Shown one piece after another: positions 1 to 10,944 of a DNA stretch of 64,000 nt; positions within the stretch are counted from its first letter, which is position 1; every line of letters begins with the position of its first letter. This stretch comes from Trissonchulus latispiculum (lineage: Eukaryota > Nematoda > Enoplea > Enoplida > Ironidae): the NCBI GenBank assembly GCA_030248195.1, contig JASAND010010571.1:1-64000 (forward strand), given 5' to 3'. A model generated the notes under the pieces. The model had not been told where the DNA came from and made no database searches. It saw nothing but the letters and a program-made list of their open reading frames with translations. The position numbers and the translations under genes were made by a program.

Positions 1-1
1 G

Positions 2-1148
2 TCTGCCTGTGCCTATGAAAAATCTCTCCGGCTGACAGAAAATAACCCCAGGCGGGCCTCCGCGGAGGCTCAAGTACAACAGAGGCTGAAATCTCAGAAA
101 TCCTGGCGTCTGATCGGAAGCAATACCAGCGAAGTGACTGGTCTGAATATGTGCCAACGAGAAAATCTGAAACTGCCTAGCCACCCGCCTTGGACAGCCG
201 CCAACGCCACCTTCTACTCTACGCTGAGGACCCTCACCCCCAGAAACGCTAGCCCGGAAACTGTCCGCCTACAGGTGGAGGAGACACTTAATCGTCTTCC
301 GCCGGCCGACACTATAATATGGACTGATGGCTCAGCAGAATCCGGTACCTACAACGGTGGATCCTCAGCTGTAGTCACGGCGCCGAGTGGTGAAGAACTA
401 GACCGTATCCTGAGCCCTGCCGGACGTGTCTGCTCTAGCTACAAGGCCGAACTCGTAGCTATTGATGCAGGCTTAGCCTGGGCTCTCCGGAACCGCCATC
501 CCAACTGGAAGGAGATCCGGATCTGCACAGACTCCCAATCCAGCATTGCTAAATTGTCGACCGCAAACCTCTGCGGTGGCTCGGCATTGCAGGATAATAT
601 CTGAGAAAACGGTGGAACTTTCCAGCCTGGGTTGCCATATAACCTTCCAGTGGATCCCTGCCCATATCGGTGTAGCCGGAAACGAGGCGGCTGATGAAGC
701 CGCAAAGGCCGCATCCCGAAATCTGGACCAGCAAGAGGCCTGCGTTGACTATGCGACTGCCAAGGCCGTGATCAAACGGCATTTCAGAGAAATAACCAGA
801 CAGGAGCGCCTGAATTCCGACCCTCTCGGCATCTACGCCAACGGATCTGTACCCAACCCCTCCCGGGAAAGCGGCCTGTCCAAACAGGAACGAACTGTGC
901 TGGCCCAGTTACGAAGCAACGGGCACTGCACTATCCTTGGAGCGTTCCGCCATAGAATTGGAATGGCGGACAGTCCCAGATGTCCGGACTGCGGGCATGA
1001 ATGTGAAGACCTCCAGCACCTAATACTCGACTGTCCTGCGCACACTCCCTCCCGGGTCAGGCACCTGGGGATAAACCCATCCCTCTCGATCCTTACGGAG
1101 GCCCCAGTATCAGTGGTGGACTTCCTTCGGGGTGTGGGGCGGCTCTAG
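2..1148 (+). pseudogene. 3' part of non-LTR retrotransposon ORF2: RNase H domain and C-terminal zinc knuckle
   Basis: The reading frame is open from base 2 to the stop at 602-604 and continues in another frame to 1148, so a frameshift lies between about 550 and 600. The protein is the C-terminal end of a LINE ORF2. RNase H removes RNA from the RNA:DNA hybrid during target-primed reverse transcription. Visible RNase H acidic positions are the Asp of IIWTDGSA, the Glu of SSYKAELVAI, the Asp of ICTDSQS and the last Asp in NEAADEAAK. A CCHC-like knuckle follows (CPDCGHECEDLQHLILDC). The reverse transcriptase lies outside the window to the left. The frame break marks it as a dead copy. An RNase H at this position suits the Jockey/I/R1 side of LINE diversity, but the clade is not certain. 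Confidence 0.88.
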
Positions 1149-1187
1149 CCCGCTCCATCGTATTGGTTCCTAACCAGATGATCCAGG

Positions 1188-1218
<31 letters not shown>
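1149..1218 (+). repeat. LINE 3' end with (CAA)n tail
   Basis: A short 3' UTR follows the ORF stop and ends in about ten AAC/CAA triplets (1188-1218). Simple-repeat tails of this kind are usual at LINE 3' ends, so the element boundary is placed here. Confidence 0.7.
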
Positions 1219-1778
1219 TCAGTTGCGGCCAGTGGCATCACTGGATGTAACCTCTGAATATAATTTAGTGCAGACACCGCAAGGGATCATTAAATTTGCT
1301 GAAATTTTGCACAATTGTTGCGAACATAGCCGTCTATTACTGGACAAAAAATTGTGTCTTACTCTCCTACAGAGCGCCTGTAATAATCCCAAATGTACGC
1401 TTACCTGATGCGAGTTTTCCTGCTTGCTGTCAATGTTTTGACGTAGAAGTCAGTATTTAAATCACACTGCACCATTCAATGTACGCGGTTTAGAAGGCCT
1501 TGGAAAGAGCTTTCGAATGGTATAAGGATCATCAGCCTACGCAAAGTGAGCTGAGAGTAATGGAGCCAATTATCAGAACAGTTGGTGTATCAAGAACGTA
1601 GTCAGGGTTCCCAACTTTAAATCGCCATTGCTCGAAACTGGCTGACCCGAATGCAATAATATTTTGCCAGGTTAGCACATTCCCTAGGACCATCAAACTG
1701 GCAGAGTTTGAGCGAATTCTATTTTTTGACCCATCGCGGCTTCTACATAGCCAAGTCTGAATCACTCAGAAATTGACT
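1219..1778. other. Unassigned stretch
   Basis: A short open frame runs from the CAA tail to 1408, but its glutamine run is only the LINE tail and the rest matches no family I recognise. Nothing else coding is visible. A host exon cannot be excluded, as no clear splice pair was found. Confidence 0.4.
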
Positions 1779-1805
1779 GATATATATATATATATATATA
1801 TATAT
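1779..1805. repeat. (TA)n microsatellite
   Basis: Uninterrupted TA dinucleotides directly abut the left end of the next transposon. Their expansion may have erased that element's target duplication. Confidence 0.9.
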
Positions 1806-4800
1806 TAGGGATCGACCGGAACTCCAAAAAACCGGAACCGGAACTGGCTTTAAAAAACCGGAACCGGAACCAGCTCTTTAACACTACAAAAATCGAAAAT
1901 TTTTTCTGATGTTTTGGACAATTTTTTCATGATTTTTCGCTTTTTTGTAGCTACTACAACATTGTAATAGCTTTCTAAAATAATATTTCCTATATTATAT
2001 ATTTCAATGCACGAATACGAAACTTGCAATTTATTATGAGAATTTTGCCTTATTATATATATAGTTAAACTTTATATAGTTACTATAGATTTAAAACATT
2101 AATTATATATACACGCAGGGGCGCACCCAAGGGGGGGGGGCGGGGGCGGCCGCCCCCCCTGTCAGGCTTCGAAGGTCAGAAAAATTAAGAAGCAGAAATG
2201 AGAAAAAGCAGAAAAAAAAATTTTCAACTATTCTTTGGTTGTTTTGAGGATAGCATATGGGGCGGGGCGGGGTGGCTGGTCTTCAATTATTATTCGGTAT
2301 ACGTATATAGCAAGCAGCGATTGCTATGCTTTCTGTGCGTACTATGCATAGTATGCGTTGCTGTTTGTTTCTATTTTGATTTAACATATATATAGTAAAC
2401 TAAAATATTATCTGGTCAAGGCAACATTATATATGTCTAACCAACTATTCACTTACCTATATATACCTATTAAACTGCTCAAGGCAAAGAATTCAAAGTT
2501 TTGAAAACAATTTTACTCCGAAATTTAAAATTTTCTTCTACTTATAGGGGGCAGCGCCCCCAGACACCTTGCGTATCTATTTTTCGCCAGCTATTCATAC
2601 TCTGACACCGCAGTTCGACGAGCATGCAACGTAAACTGAAGCTAAGGGCCGTAACGTTGTTTAAAAACGCAGTAAATCGAAGCTAAAAGCGTTTATAGCT
2701 TTATACTATAGAATTTTTGTAATTTTACGCAGTCGAAATTAAAAATACGCATTCTAAAATAAAAATATTCGCAAAATTTACGCAGGTGCGTTTTTCAAAA
2801 AATTCATTAAAAAACCCAGATATTCACGCTTTTTTACAAAATACAATTTAAAATGCTCACACAAAAGCTTAGTCAAATTTTGCTACTGTTAACCACAACA
2901 TGGCTCAAAAAATTTTCAAATAGGTGAAGCTTTTTAAAAAGAGCTCTAGCTTTTAGCTGGGGGCTGCCGCCCCCAGACCCCCGCTTCTTCCCAATTTTTC
3001 TTATCATAGCTACGTACGTTGCTTTGCTTTGTTTAGAGTTTTATTAGTTTGAGTTATAGATATAGCACTTATATACCTTATGTATCCGGTGAAACCAGGG
3101 CGCTAGCCAGAAGACAATTTTAATCCTTTGAAGCAACAAAAAGTGGTCAGAAAAAATTGTTTTCAGGTCTAAAATGCAAAAAATCTCAACTTCTGGGGGG
3201 CTGCGCCCCCCAGAACCCCAGCTTTCGCATTTCTGAGAATGATTAATTCTATTTAACTACCTCAACCAATGTAACCAATTACTACATGTTTGTTCTCAAA
3301 GCACAAAAACATGTGCAGAAATAACTATAAAAAATTTCAACATTGTTGCCGCCCCCCCTGTCAGAAAACGCTGGGTGCGCCACTGTATACACGGTATGAA
3401 TAAATTATAAATATATTGTCAATATATGTGTATGATTATTCTAGCACATGCTCGACACAAACGGTTTTATTTTGTCTATATACTTTACTACATCGAATTT
3501 CGATGAATGACTTAATCGAATGCAATTTGATTTCTAAAGGAAATTTACTGGCAGGCAAATAAAAATTAATTTCTTAGTTAAACTGACTGAATATTAAATT
3601 AATTGAAATAAATTGGTAAAAATTGATTCCACGAAATGCCTGCGAGCGAGCTTTCGGCAAAATAAGCCAGAAACATGTTTAGTTTTTATCTGAGTTCCTG
3701 ACAATTTTTAGTCATAATTAGAAATTATACGTATACGACTTTACTAGAGCTCCAAGAAAAGTTTCAGTATTTTCAAAACACAAAATATAAAAAAAATTGT
3801 CGCGAATATATATAACGAGCTTTTATTCTCTTTGTAGTCAATAGATAAATTAAAATAAATTTTCTGAAAATTACTGTTCCCGTAATTACTATAAGATTTG
3901 GCTGTATCTGGCTATGAATTTAGATATATAGCATCAGCTTCGAAAATTGGGCTTGTTTGGAATATCAACCTTTAAATTTTGGGTGACCTTAACTTGTAAT
4001 TAATAACTAATTAATTACTTTACGTATTATTAGAGTTTTCTGAGTAAAAGGTAAATCTTTGCACTTTTCTGCAGATCTTTTGTCGCTGATAGCAATATAT
4101 ATATAACTTTTTACCATTAAACATATAAGAACAATAAAGTATTTTTCACAAGTTTCAAAAAAATTGAATTAAACTTAATTTCTTCCAGCGGCATTTTTCT
4201 TTTTTGGCTAGCTTCATCTGCATTTTCAAATTTATATGACATTTCTTCAAAATAATTAAAAACCCTTCTATTTGTTCCATCCATAATTTTTTAATATTTT
4301 TGTTGCTCTCTGCACTATATTTATATACAAAACACACAGCAAAAAGCTTATTGCCTGCTATTTAAACAATAGTTGAGCTAAAACTGACATCTATATAATT
4401 ATGCAACATTGCACTAATCTTTGAAATAGCATAGGACGCCAAGGCTTCAATATTCCAATTTAGCAAAATTAATAATTTTAAAGTATCTATCAAAAAGCTA
4501 ATAGCAACCGAATCGGCGGGCTTGTTCTCTATTTTGAATTTCTAAATTATATATAAGTACGTAATATTTTGATCATATACGTATATAATTAATATTCATA
4601 ATAATAAATTAACAATAAGGTACTAGATCATTATTAATAAATCTAAACATTCTAAGTTGAGCTTGAGCATATAATGCAATAGCGCCGCAGGCGAATTTTT
4701 GAGAAAATAATATTCTGCTGACAAGAGATTCGCAGTTTTTTTCAAAATGTTAAAAGAAATCTTACAAAACTTCTGAAAATTTAAAAAAAATTTCACTTTT

Positions 4801-4907
4801 GATAAAACGCTAAAATTGGTTCCGGTTCCGGTACGTTTTCAAAAACCGGAACCGGAACCAAAAAGTACCGGAACCGGAACCGGAACCGGAATTCCGGTCG
4901 ATCCCTA
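1806..4907. mobile_element. hAT-like non-autonomous element with CGGAAC hexamer ends
   Basis: The two ends are inverted repeats: it begins TAGGGATCGACCGGAA and ends TTCCGGTCGATCCCTA. Behind each terminus lie runs of the hexamer CGGAAC/GGTTCC (about 1815-1875 and 4815-4895). No transposase gene is visible. The interior is AT-rich, with a second element nested at 2116-3385. No 8-bp target duplication could be shown because the left flank is a TA microsatellite. A left-end fragment of the same family lies at 14,263. The hAT assignment rests on resemblance to the other hexamer-ended elements in this window. Confidence 0.7.
2116..3385. mobile_element. hAT-type element, TIR CAGGGGCGCACCC, TSD TATACACG
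   Basis: The left end CAGGGGCGCACCCA pairs with the right end TGGGTGCGCCACTG, and the 8-bp sequence TATACACG flanks both sides (2108-2115 and 3386-3393). An 8-bp target duplication with a CA..TG-type inverted repeat is the hAT signature. The interior has GC-rich hairpins near 2550, 2960 and 3195 that read as G-runs followed by their complement around GCAGC or CTGCG. A poly-G/GCGGCCGC block lies at the left. No transposase is seen. It is nested inside the CGGAAC element. A 178-bp relative lies at 7043. Confidence 0.88.
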
Positions 4908-4961
4908 CTATTTATATTTATTATATATTTAAAGGATATTTAAAGGATATATATATACGAT

Positions 4962-5031
4962 ACAGCCAACACACACATATTATCCTCTTTTGTGCGGAGC
5001 ATTTTTGTTACTTGTATATATATTCTTGGAG
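4962..5031 (-). repeat. Inverted fragment of the composite-element 5' end
   Basis: Reads, on the minus strand, the same terminus found at 7503 and 53,321 (ACAAGTAACAAAAATGCTCC followed by GCACAAAAGRGGATAATATG). Only this terminal part is present. Confidence 0.75.
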
Positions 5032-5059
5032 TACGCAACAAAAATAAGCCGATAGGCTA

Positions 5060-5630
5060 GTTTTTATACTTCCCGGGGGTAGAAAAAATTTTTGGCTGGG
5101 GTCCAAATTCGGTCAAAACGCTAAAATGACCCAAAAGTATGCTTAACATTAGCCGTAATAAGTCAGATTGCGCTATGTATGGGGCTAAACTAATTATTTG
5201 GCGTAATACTAGACATGTTGAGGTTGTAAAATCTTGAATTCGTTTTTCGATAAGTTGCATCATTTATGGGTACTGGCCCGCCAAAGTTGGTGAATTTTGG
5301 GTCCGACTTTGAACTTAGTTTTTTCGCTTATTTTTCAAGATAGACTTCTCAAATCTTGCATATAAAGGTTTTCGGGGGCGGAGAATCCATTCCCGCCATC
5401 AGTTTTGCTGCCCGATTCACCCAAGTTGCTGGGCTGGTTCCACTTGACCGTCTGAGGGGTCAGGTCGGAAACCGATTCCTGGAGGTCCATAGTAAGCTTT
5501 ACTTGGCCTCTCCAAACTTTGTCTATAGGGGTTTTCTGGTGCGCCCAGCTCATTCCCGGTGTCCATTTTGCCGTCCGACCTACCCATCTTGCTGGGCTGG
5601 GTCAAACGGGTAGGGGGGTCAGTGGTCAAA
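5060..5630 (-). repeat. Copy of the CAAAGTGGAACCAGCCC repeat (minus orientation)
   Basis: Contains, on the minus strand, the repeat built around GGCAAAGTGGAACCAGCCCA, GGGTCGGACGGCAAAACGGA and ACCAGAAAACCCCTATAGAC. The same unit recurs at 7985-9060, 16,390-16,720, 53,960-54,480 and 55,660-56,220. Open frames in it are by-products of the repeat. Confidence 0.8.
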
Positions 5631-6105
5631 AATAAAATTTTTCAAACGTGGTAAAATTTGGTACCAAATGAAAGCCCTGAGCGAGCTGAGCAACTTTCGT
5701 CATAGAAGCGTATGCTCAAAGTGGCTGTAGAGTGCTGTGGTGGGGTGGGGTGGGGACTTAGGCGATTTTCGGTCAAAAATGAAATTTTTCAAAAGTGGTC
5801 AATTTGGTACCAAATGAAAGCCCTAAGCGAGCTGAGCAACGTTTGTCATAGAACTGCATGCTCAAAGTGGCTGTAGGGCGCTGTGGTGGGGTGGGGTGGG
5901 GACTTAGGCGATTTTGGGTCAAAAATAAAATTTTTCAAAAGTGGTCAAATTTGGTACCAAATGAAAGCCCTAAGCGAGCTGAGCAACTTTTGTCATAGAA
6001 CTGCGTGCTCAAAGTGGCTGTAGAGTGCTGTGGTGGGGTGGGGTGGGGACTCAGGCGATTTTGGGTCAAAAATATAATTTTTCAAAAGTGGTCAAATTTG
6101 CTTAT
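5631..6105 (-). repeat. 147-bp satellite, about three monomers
   Basis: Three tandem copies of the monomer that forms the large array at 51.5-53.3 kb, here inverted. Landmarks per unit are GGTGGGGTGGGGAC, TTTTTCAAAAGTGGTCAAAT, ACCAAATGAAAGCCCT and GCGAGCTGAGCAAC. Confidence 0.9.
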
Positions 6106-6183
6106 TTAAAGGCTTATGTAAGAGCTTATGTAAAGGAATTGAAGACAAGATATATACCAGTGGAGCATGTAAAAGAACTGAAG

Positions 6184-7008
6184 ACAAGATAACAAAAATG
6201 CTCCTTCGTCGCATGTAAAATACATATGAGTCCCCAGGAGGCAGGTTGTACAATAGCAGAAGACAAGATCCACCCTGTAAAATACATATGAGTGGAGTGG
6301 GGTTGTAAAAGAATGAAGACAAGCTGCAACCGCGAACCATATGAGCCTGCCCTATAACGAGGCTCATATTGGCGTACCTAACATCAATCTGTACCAGAGT
6401 TTTTACCTTTCTATTTATCTGTACAGTACACATTATATACAACATGTATATATATATATGTGTGTGTAAATACGTACATCCTGCAAAGTTACCTAATGAT
6501 CTCACCAGTGCCTATCACATGCACATGTCATGTGTTATTTATAATCCTGCTTGGTTCGTTTGCGTTAATATAATATTTATAAAAATATATACCTTATATA
6601 TAATAGGATTTAGGAAAATATTATGTTTCGAGTATATAGCCGTTTTACTAAATGTTTAAAGTTTAATTGGCACTGCACTTGATTTTCTGAACAACCACGT
6701 ATACAGCACAGCTTTTTTCAAGTTGGTTAAATTGCATAAAGTTTAAATACAGTTGATCATAAGTGCATGTAATGATCATAATTGTAATTTGTCGTCAAAG
6801 TATCATTATCATCACAACGCCAATATGAGCCTCGTTATAGGGCAGGCTCATATGGTTCGCGGTTGCAGCTTGTCTGCATTCTTTTACAACCCCACTCCAC
6901 TCATATGTATTTTACATTGTGGATCTTGTCTTCTGCTATTGTACAACCTGCCTCTTGGGGACTCATATGTATTTTACATGCGACGAAGGAGCATTTTTGT
7001 TATCTTGT
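6184..7008. mobile_element. Fold-back element with about 185-bp inverted repeats
   Basis: Bases 6184-6370 are the near-perfect reverse complement of about 6822-7008. The outer terminus reads ACAAGATAACAAAAATGCTC. The arms contain internal sub-repeats (TACAACC...ACTCATATGTATTTTACAT), so each arm is modular. The 450-bp spacer is AT-rich with no gene. Single arms of related sequence occur at 13,095, 50,089 and 56,757, and a differently sequenced element of the same plan lies at 50,655. No clear target duplication was found. Confidence 0.88.
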
Positions 7009-7042
7009 ATAGGTACGGGGCTTGAAAATTTGTAGGGAGGGG

Positions 7043-7220
7043 CATGGGCGCACCCAGGGGAGGGGTTTTGGGGGTTCCGACCCCTCCCTTTTTGTCCGAT
7101 TTACCCCCCGGAATTTTGGGGAGAAAGCAAAAACTGAGCAATCTTCAATGCATAAAACTAAAAAATAGGAAAATTTTCAGGTTCGACCCCTCCCTTTTCA
7201 AAATACTGGGTGCGCCACTG
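7043..7220. mobile_element. 178-bp hAT MITE, TSD GGGAGGGG
   Basis: Ends CATGGGCGCACCCAG and CTGGGTGCGCCACTG are inverted repeats. The 8-bp GGGAGGGG flanks both sides (7035-7042 and 7221-7228). The termini match the larger hAT element at 2116-3385, so this is a short internally deleted relative. Confidence 0.88.
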
Positions 7221-7609
7221 GGGAGGGGGTCGTAGGAGGGTCGGGGACCGGTCTATTTGTGGGAGAGGGGTCCTCTCCACCCCCACCCCCCCCAAACACA
7301 CCTGTGGTCTCATTGCAGTGATTTGCGAGCTATATATCACCTTATTACATCAGTTAAAAAGGTTTTTGATAGTTCTCTAATATTCTCATATTATGGGGGA
7401 GCGCGAGAGCGCTCACTTATAATATGGGTGTTAAATCATAAATTAACTTTCAGAACATGTCCCGAATATTTGTCCATTTTTTCCGACGCTTCGAAAAACC
7501 CAAATATATAACAAGTAACAAAAATGCTCCGCACAAAAGGGGATAATATGTGTGTTGGGCCTATGTTTATCCTTTATATAAATTCCGGTTGAGAAAGGCA
7601 TAAATCCGA

Positions 7610-7975
7610 CACAACAAAAGTTGCTCAGCTCACTTAGGGCTTTCATTTGATACCAAATTTGACCGCTTTTGAAAAATTTCATTTTTGACCGAAAATCGCC
7701 TAAGTCACCACCCCACCCCACCACAGCACTCTACAGCCATTTTGAGCATGCAGTTCTATGACAAAAGTTGCTCAGCTCACTTAGGGCTTTCATCTGATAC
7801 CAAATTTGACCACTTTTGAAAAATTTTATTTTGGCCCAAAATCGCGTAAGTCCCCACCCCACCCCACCACAGCACTCTACAGCCACATCGGGTACGCAGT
7901 TCTATGACAAAAATTGCTCAGCTCACTTAGGGCTTTCATTTGATACCAAATTTGACCACTTTTGAAAAACTTTAG
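7610..7975 (+). repeat. 147-bp satellite monomers within copy A
   Basis: About two and a half monomers of the satellite that dominates 51.5-53.3 kb. Confidence 0.88.
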
Positions 7976-8222
7976 TTTCGACCATTTGACCCTCCCACCC
8001 GACTGACCCTTCAAACGGCAATGTAGAACCAGCCCAGCAATATATGCACGTCGGACGGCAAAACGGATACCGGGAATGAGCTGGGCACACCTGAAAACCC
8101 CTATAGACAAAGTTTTGAGAGGCCAGGTTAAAGCCTACTATGGACCTCCAGGAAGCGGTTTTCGATTTGACCCTCCCAACGGCAAAGTAAAACCAGCCCA
8201 GCAAAATAGGTACGTCGGACGG

Positions 8223-8627
8223 CAGGGTTGGGAGTCTCGGTCTCGGTCTCGGTCTCGCCCAAAAGCCGAGACTTGGCCAGTCTCGGTCTCGGTCTCGGCC
8301 TCGCTCACCCAAAAGTCTCGGTCTCAGACCGAGACCGGAAATTTTTTGAAAACATCTAATTTTGTCGAAAATTTGAAATCAATGTTATGAAAATCAACTA
8401 ACGAGGTGCGGAAACCATAAGTTTATGTGTTAAAGCCCCTAATACTAGATCTAAGCTTCAAAAAATGGTTGAAACTAATCTTAAGCTAAAAATTGCTAGT
8501 CTCGGTCTCGGTCTCGCCCAAAAGCCGAGACTTGGCCAGTCTCGGTCTCGGTCTTGGTCTCGGTACCTTGGTCTCGGTCTCGTTCTCGGTCTCGGTCTCG
8601 GTGAAATCTCGGTCTCGCCCAACCCTG
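8223..8627. mobile_element. 405-bp hAT MITE with TCTCGG arrays, TSD TCGGACGG
   Basis: Begins CAGGGTTGGG and ends CCCAACCCTG. The target duplication TCGGACGG is perfect on both sides (8215-8222 and 8628-8635). Both subterminal regions are arrays of the hexamer TCTCGG (8233-8340 and 8498-8615), including a small palindrome around AAAGCCGAGACTTGGCC. Subterminal hexamers are known transposase-binding sites in hAT elements (AAACGG in maize Ac). No coding capacity. It sits inside composite copy A. Confidence 0.92.
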
Positions 8628-8785
8628 TCGGACGGCAAAAAGGATACCGGGAATGAGCTGGGCGTGCCAGAAAACACCTATAGACAAAGTTTAGAGAGGC
8701 CAGGTAGAGCCTACTATGGACCTCCAGGAACCGGTTTCCGACTTGACCCTCCCGACGGCAAAGTGGAACCAGCCCAGCAAGACCA

Positions 8786-8895
8786 GGGTATTTTTTACAG
8801 GGGGGGGGCGCGGGGCCCCCCCCGAAATTGACCTTCCCCCCCGAAAATGCCTTCCCCCCCGAAATCGCCCCCCCGGGATTTTGGTCTTCCCCCTT
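8786..8895. repeat. G/C-run transposon fragment
   Basis: Begins CCAGGGTATTTTTTACAGGG and consists of G and C homopolymer runs separated by GAAATTGACCTT-type spacers. The reverse complement of this end appears at about 59,385-59,430. Confidence 0.6.
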
Positions 8896-9059
8896 AATGA
8901 GGTCTACATTTTACTACTATGGATCTCCAGCAAACGGTTTCCGACTTGACCCTCCCGACGACAAAGTGGAACCAGCCCAGCAAGATGGGTAGGTCTGATG
9001 GTAAAACTGACTGGGGGAATCAATTCCCCGTGCCAGAAAACCATTGTATGGAAGATTAG

Positions 9060-9628
9060 AGCTTTCAAAGTTAAATAGACAGCCAGAAATTTCGATTTTT
9101 CATTTTTCGAATTTTCGCCATCTCTGACGGGCTACTGTGGTAGCTAGGGAAGTGATAGAGAAACGCAACCTGGACCGTTAGTTAGTTCAATATATGTAAT
9201 TTTTGAATATAAAAAGAAATCACTCCAGCTCGTAACGTTCGACCTTTTCGACCACAAAAATGGTCACTTTTCGCTATGAGCCGACTTTGCGACGCCACTG
9301 CGGCGCTGTGGCGCAGCTGCGGCGCAAAAAAGTTGTGATTCTTAAATTCTTTAGAGGGTACTACTAGGCCCACCGCTGCAGATCACGTGAAAGCGGCGAA
9401 CATTATGCCACACAACAACCATTAAATAGGAGAAACAGGAAAAAAAACATCGCCGCCATAACCGGTCCGGGGCGCAACGTTTTAACGGTAAGTGATACGG
9501 GGCTGAAACTTCAGGAACATACTAAACTCGACACGTACAATTTTTTGCGCACATAATCTGCGCAGGAATCTGCGCAGCTTCTGCGCAGCCTTGTTTTACA
9601 CGGTCATTCGACAATTTTCACTCATATT
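9060..9628 (+). repeat. Conserved 3' module of composite element
   Basis: Matches 54,480-55,080 in the same orientation, 15,827-16,385 inverted, and in part 56,500-56,725. Shared landmarks are AAGTGATAGAGAAACG, TTCAATATATGTA, GCTGCGGCGC, CATAACCGGTCCGGGGC and a cluster of CTGCGCAG palindromes. No open frame is conserved between copies. Confidence 0.8.
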
Positions 9629-9654
9629 ATAGGGGTCGCTACCGCGACCCCTAT
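9629..9654. repeat. Terminal hairpin, copy A
   Basis: An 11-bp stem ATAGGGGTCGC / GCGACCCCTAT with a TACC loop. It recurs at 55,083-55,108 (loop TGCC) and 56,727-56,752, always at the end of the CTGCGCAG module. This supports its being the element's 3' terminus. Confidence 0.85.
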
Positions 9655-9852
9655 GATACAATTTCGTCAGATGTAACGCACCCCCACCCACTACGATCTA
9701 GACCCAATATACCCCCACCATAACTCTTCACTTGCTTAGTGTTTGTAATTTTTATACGTATTGAATTATTTAAGGGGGAGGATTAATTTGCGGGCAGGCA
9801 CCGGTACCCATTTCTGCTCTGGTCCTAGCTGGAAGGCCTTGGCTAACTCCCA

Positions 9853-10944
9853 AGTCTTCAATGGCAGTTCCTTTGGGTAGTTTTCCCTGTATCACCCGGC
9901 GGAGGGTTAGCAGCCCATACTGCCTTTGGGTCCCATAATTTCGCTAAAAATCAAAATGTAATCATCAACATTAATGCTAATCTCTCTGAGGGAAGCCCTG
10001 GTAATCAAGCTGTTTCCCATGATGACGCTGCCTCTGCAAACCCAACCGGAGGAGGGGTGGCTGATGGGGGCAGCAAGCGATTGCTTTGGCTGTCCAACAT
10101 TCGCGGCCTACTGTCGAACGTTAAATCGTTGAAGGCTCGGATCCATACAGCTGGCAACGATTCTCCCAGCATTATTGCTTTGACTGAGTCTTTTCTATCC
10201 ACAGGCACAATGGATACCAGCACCTGCACAATCGAAGGATACAACATGTTCAGGCGTGACAGGCGCAGCCATGGAGGTGGGATATTTCTGTATGCTCAAG
10301 ACAACATCCCATGCAGCGTTTATATGACGTCAACTGCCTTCGAGTATTCTTAGTTCAAACTGTGCATCAATGACTGGCGGTTCTACTTAGCCCTTTGCTA
10401 TCGCCCTCCGTTCTCTGATTCTGGTGTTTTTGAAGCCCTCAGCAAAGATATCGACTCCATTTCGTCGAATGACACCAGGTGCCGTATCGCAATAATCGGT
10501 GACTTTAATGTGCACAACGAAGCCTACTTACATCATTCTGGACCAACAAATCAGTGCGGACTAGATGCAGAGGCTTTTGCGGCGTCAAATGGTTTAGTGC
10601 AACTGGTAACCGATCCAACTAGGATGGGAACTTCCGCATCTACCCTGGATCTTATTTTCAGTGATGTTAACGAGTTTGCTGACCCGGAGTTGTCCCTTGA
10701 AGAGTGCACTGCACCTATCGGCACCTCAGATCATGCTGTTGTTGTTGCATCCTTTTGCTGTAATTCTCCACCGTTTGATCATGAACCCCGGTCAATTAAC
10801 TGTTACGGCAAGCTGACTGGGAAGGGTTGCGTGGCCACATCAGTCAACTCCGAATGGGCAATCGAAGAGATCCAAATACACTGTGGAACGACATTAAAAA
10901 TGCTATCATTGATGGTATGCACCAGTACATTCCTAGCAAAGTGA
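9853..10944 (+). pseudogene. LINE ORF2 apurinic-type endonuclease domain
   Basis: An endonuclease/exonuclease/phosphatase-family domain that nicks the target DNA to prime reverse transcription. Visible motifs in order: LSNIRGLLSN (Asn motif), IALTESFL (catalytic Glu), RRDRRSHGGGIFLYAQ, YRPPFS, IGDFNVH (Asp/Asn) and IGTSDHAVV (the closing Asp-His). The frame is broken by a stop at about 10,351 and by a shift near 10,830-10,944. The frame is open upstream of the first listed start codon, so an exact start cannot be chosen. Confidence 0.85.

Larger units (their letters stand above)
7503..9654 (+). mobile_element. Composite satellite-bearing element, copy A (Helentron/HINE-like plan)
   Basis: Parts in order: terminus ACAAGTAACAAAAATGCTCC (7503); 147-bp satellite monomers (about 7610-7975); units of the CAAAGTGGAACCAGCCC repeat (about 7985-9060); a conserved 600-bp 3' module rich in CTGCGCAG; and a terminal hairpin (9629-9654). 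The same order and orientation recur in copy B (53,321-55,108), so this is one element rather than chance adjacency. It is interrupted by an hAT MITE (8223-8627) and a G/C-run insertion (about 8786-8895). Central tandem repeats plus a 3' stem-loop are known from non-autonomous Helentrons. That class assignment is an inference, because terminal dinucleotides and empty sites could not be checked. Confidence 0.65.

Noticed and set aside
1163..1408. Glutamine-rich small protein
   Set aside because: The Gln run is the CAA tail of the LINE and the rest matches no family.
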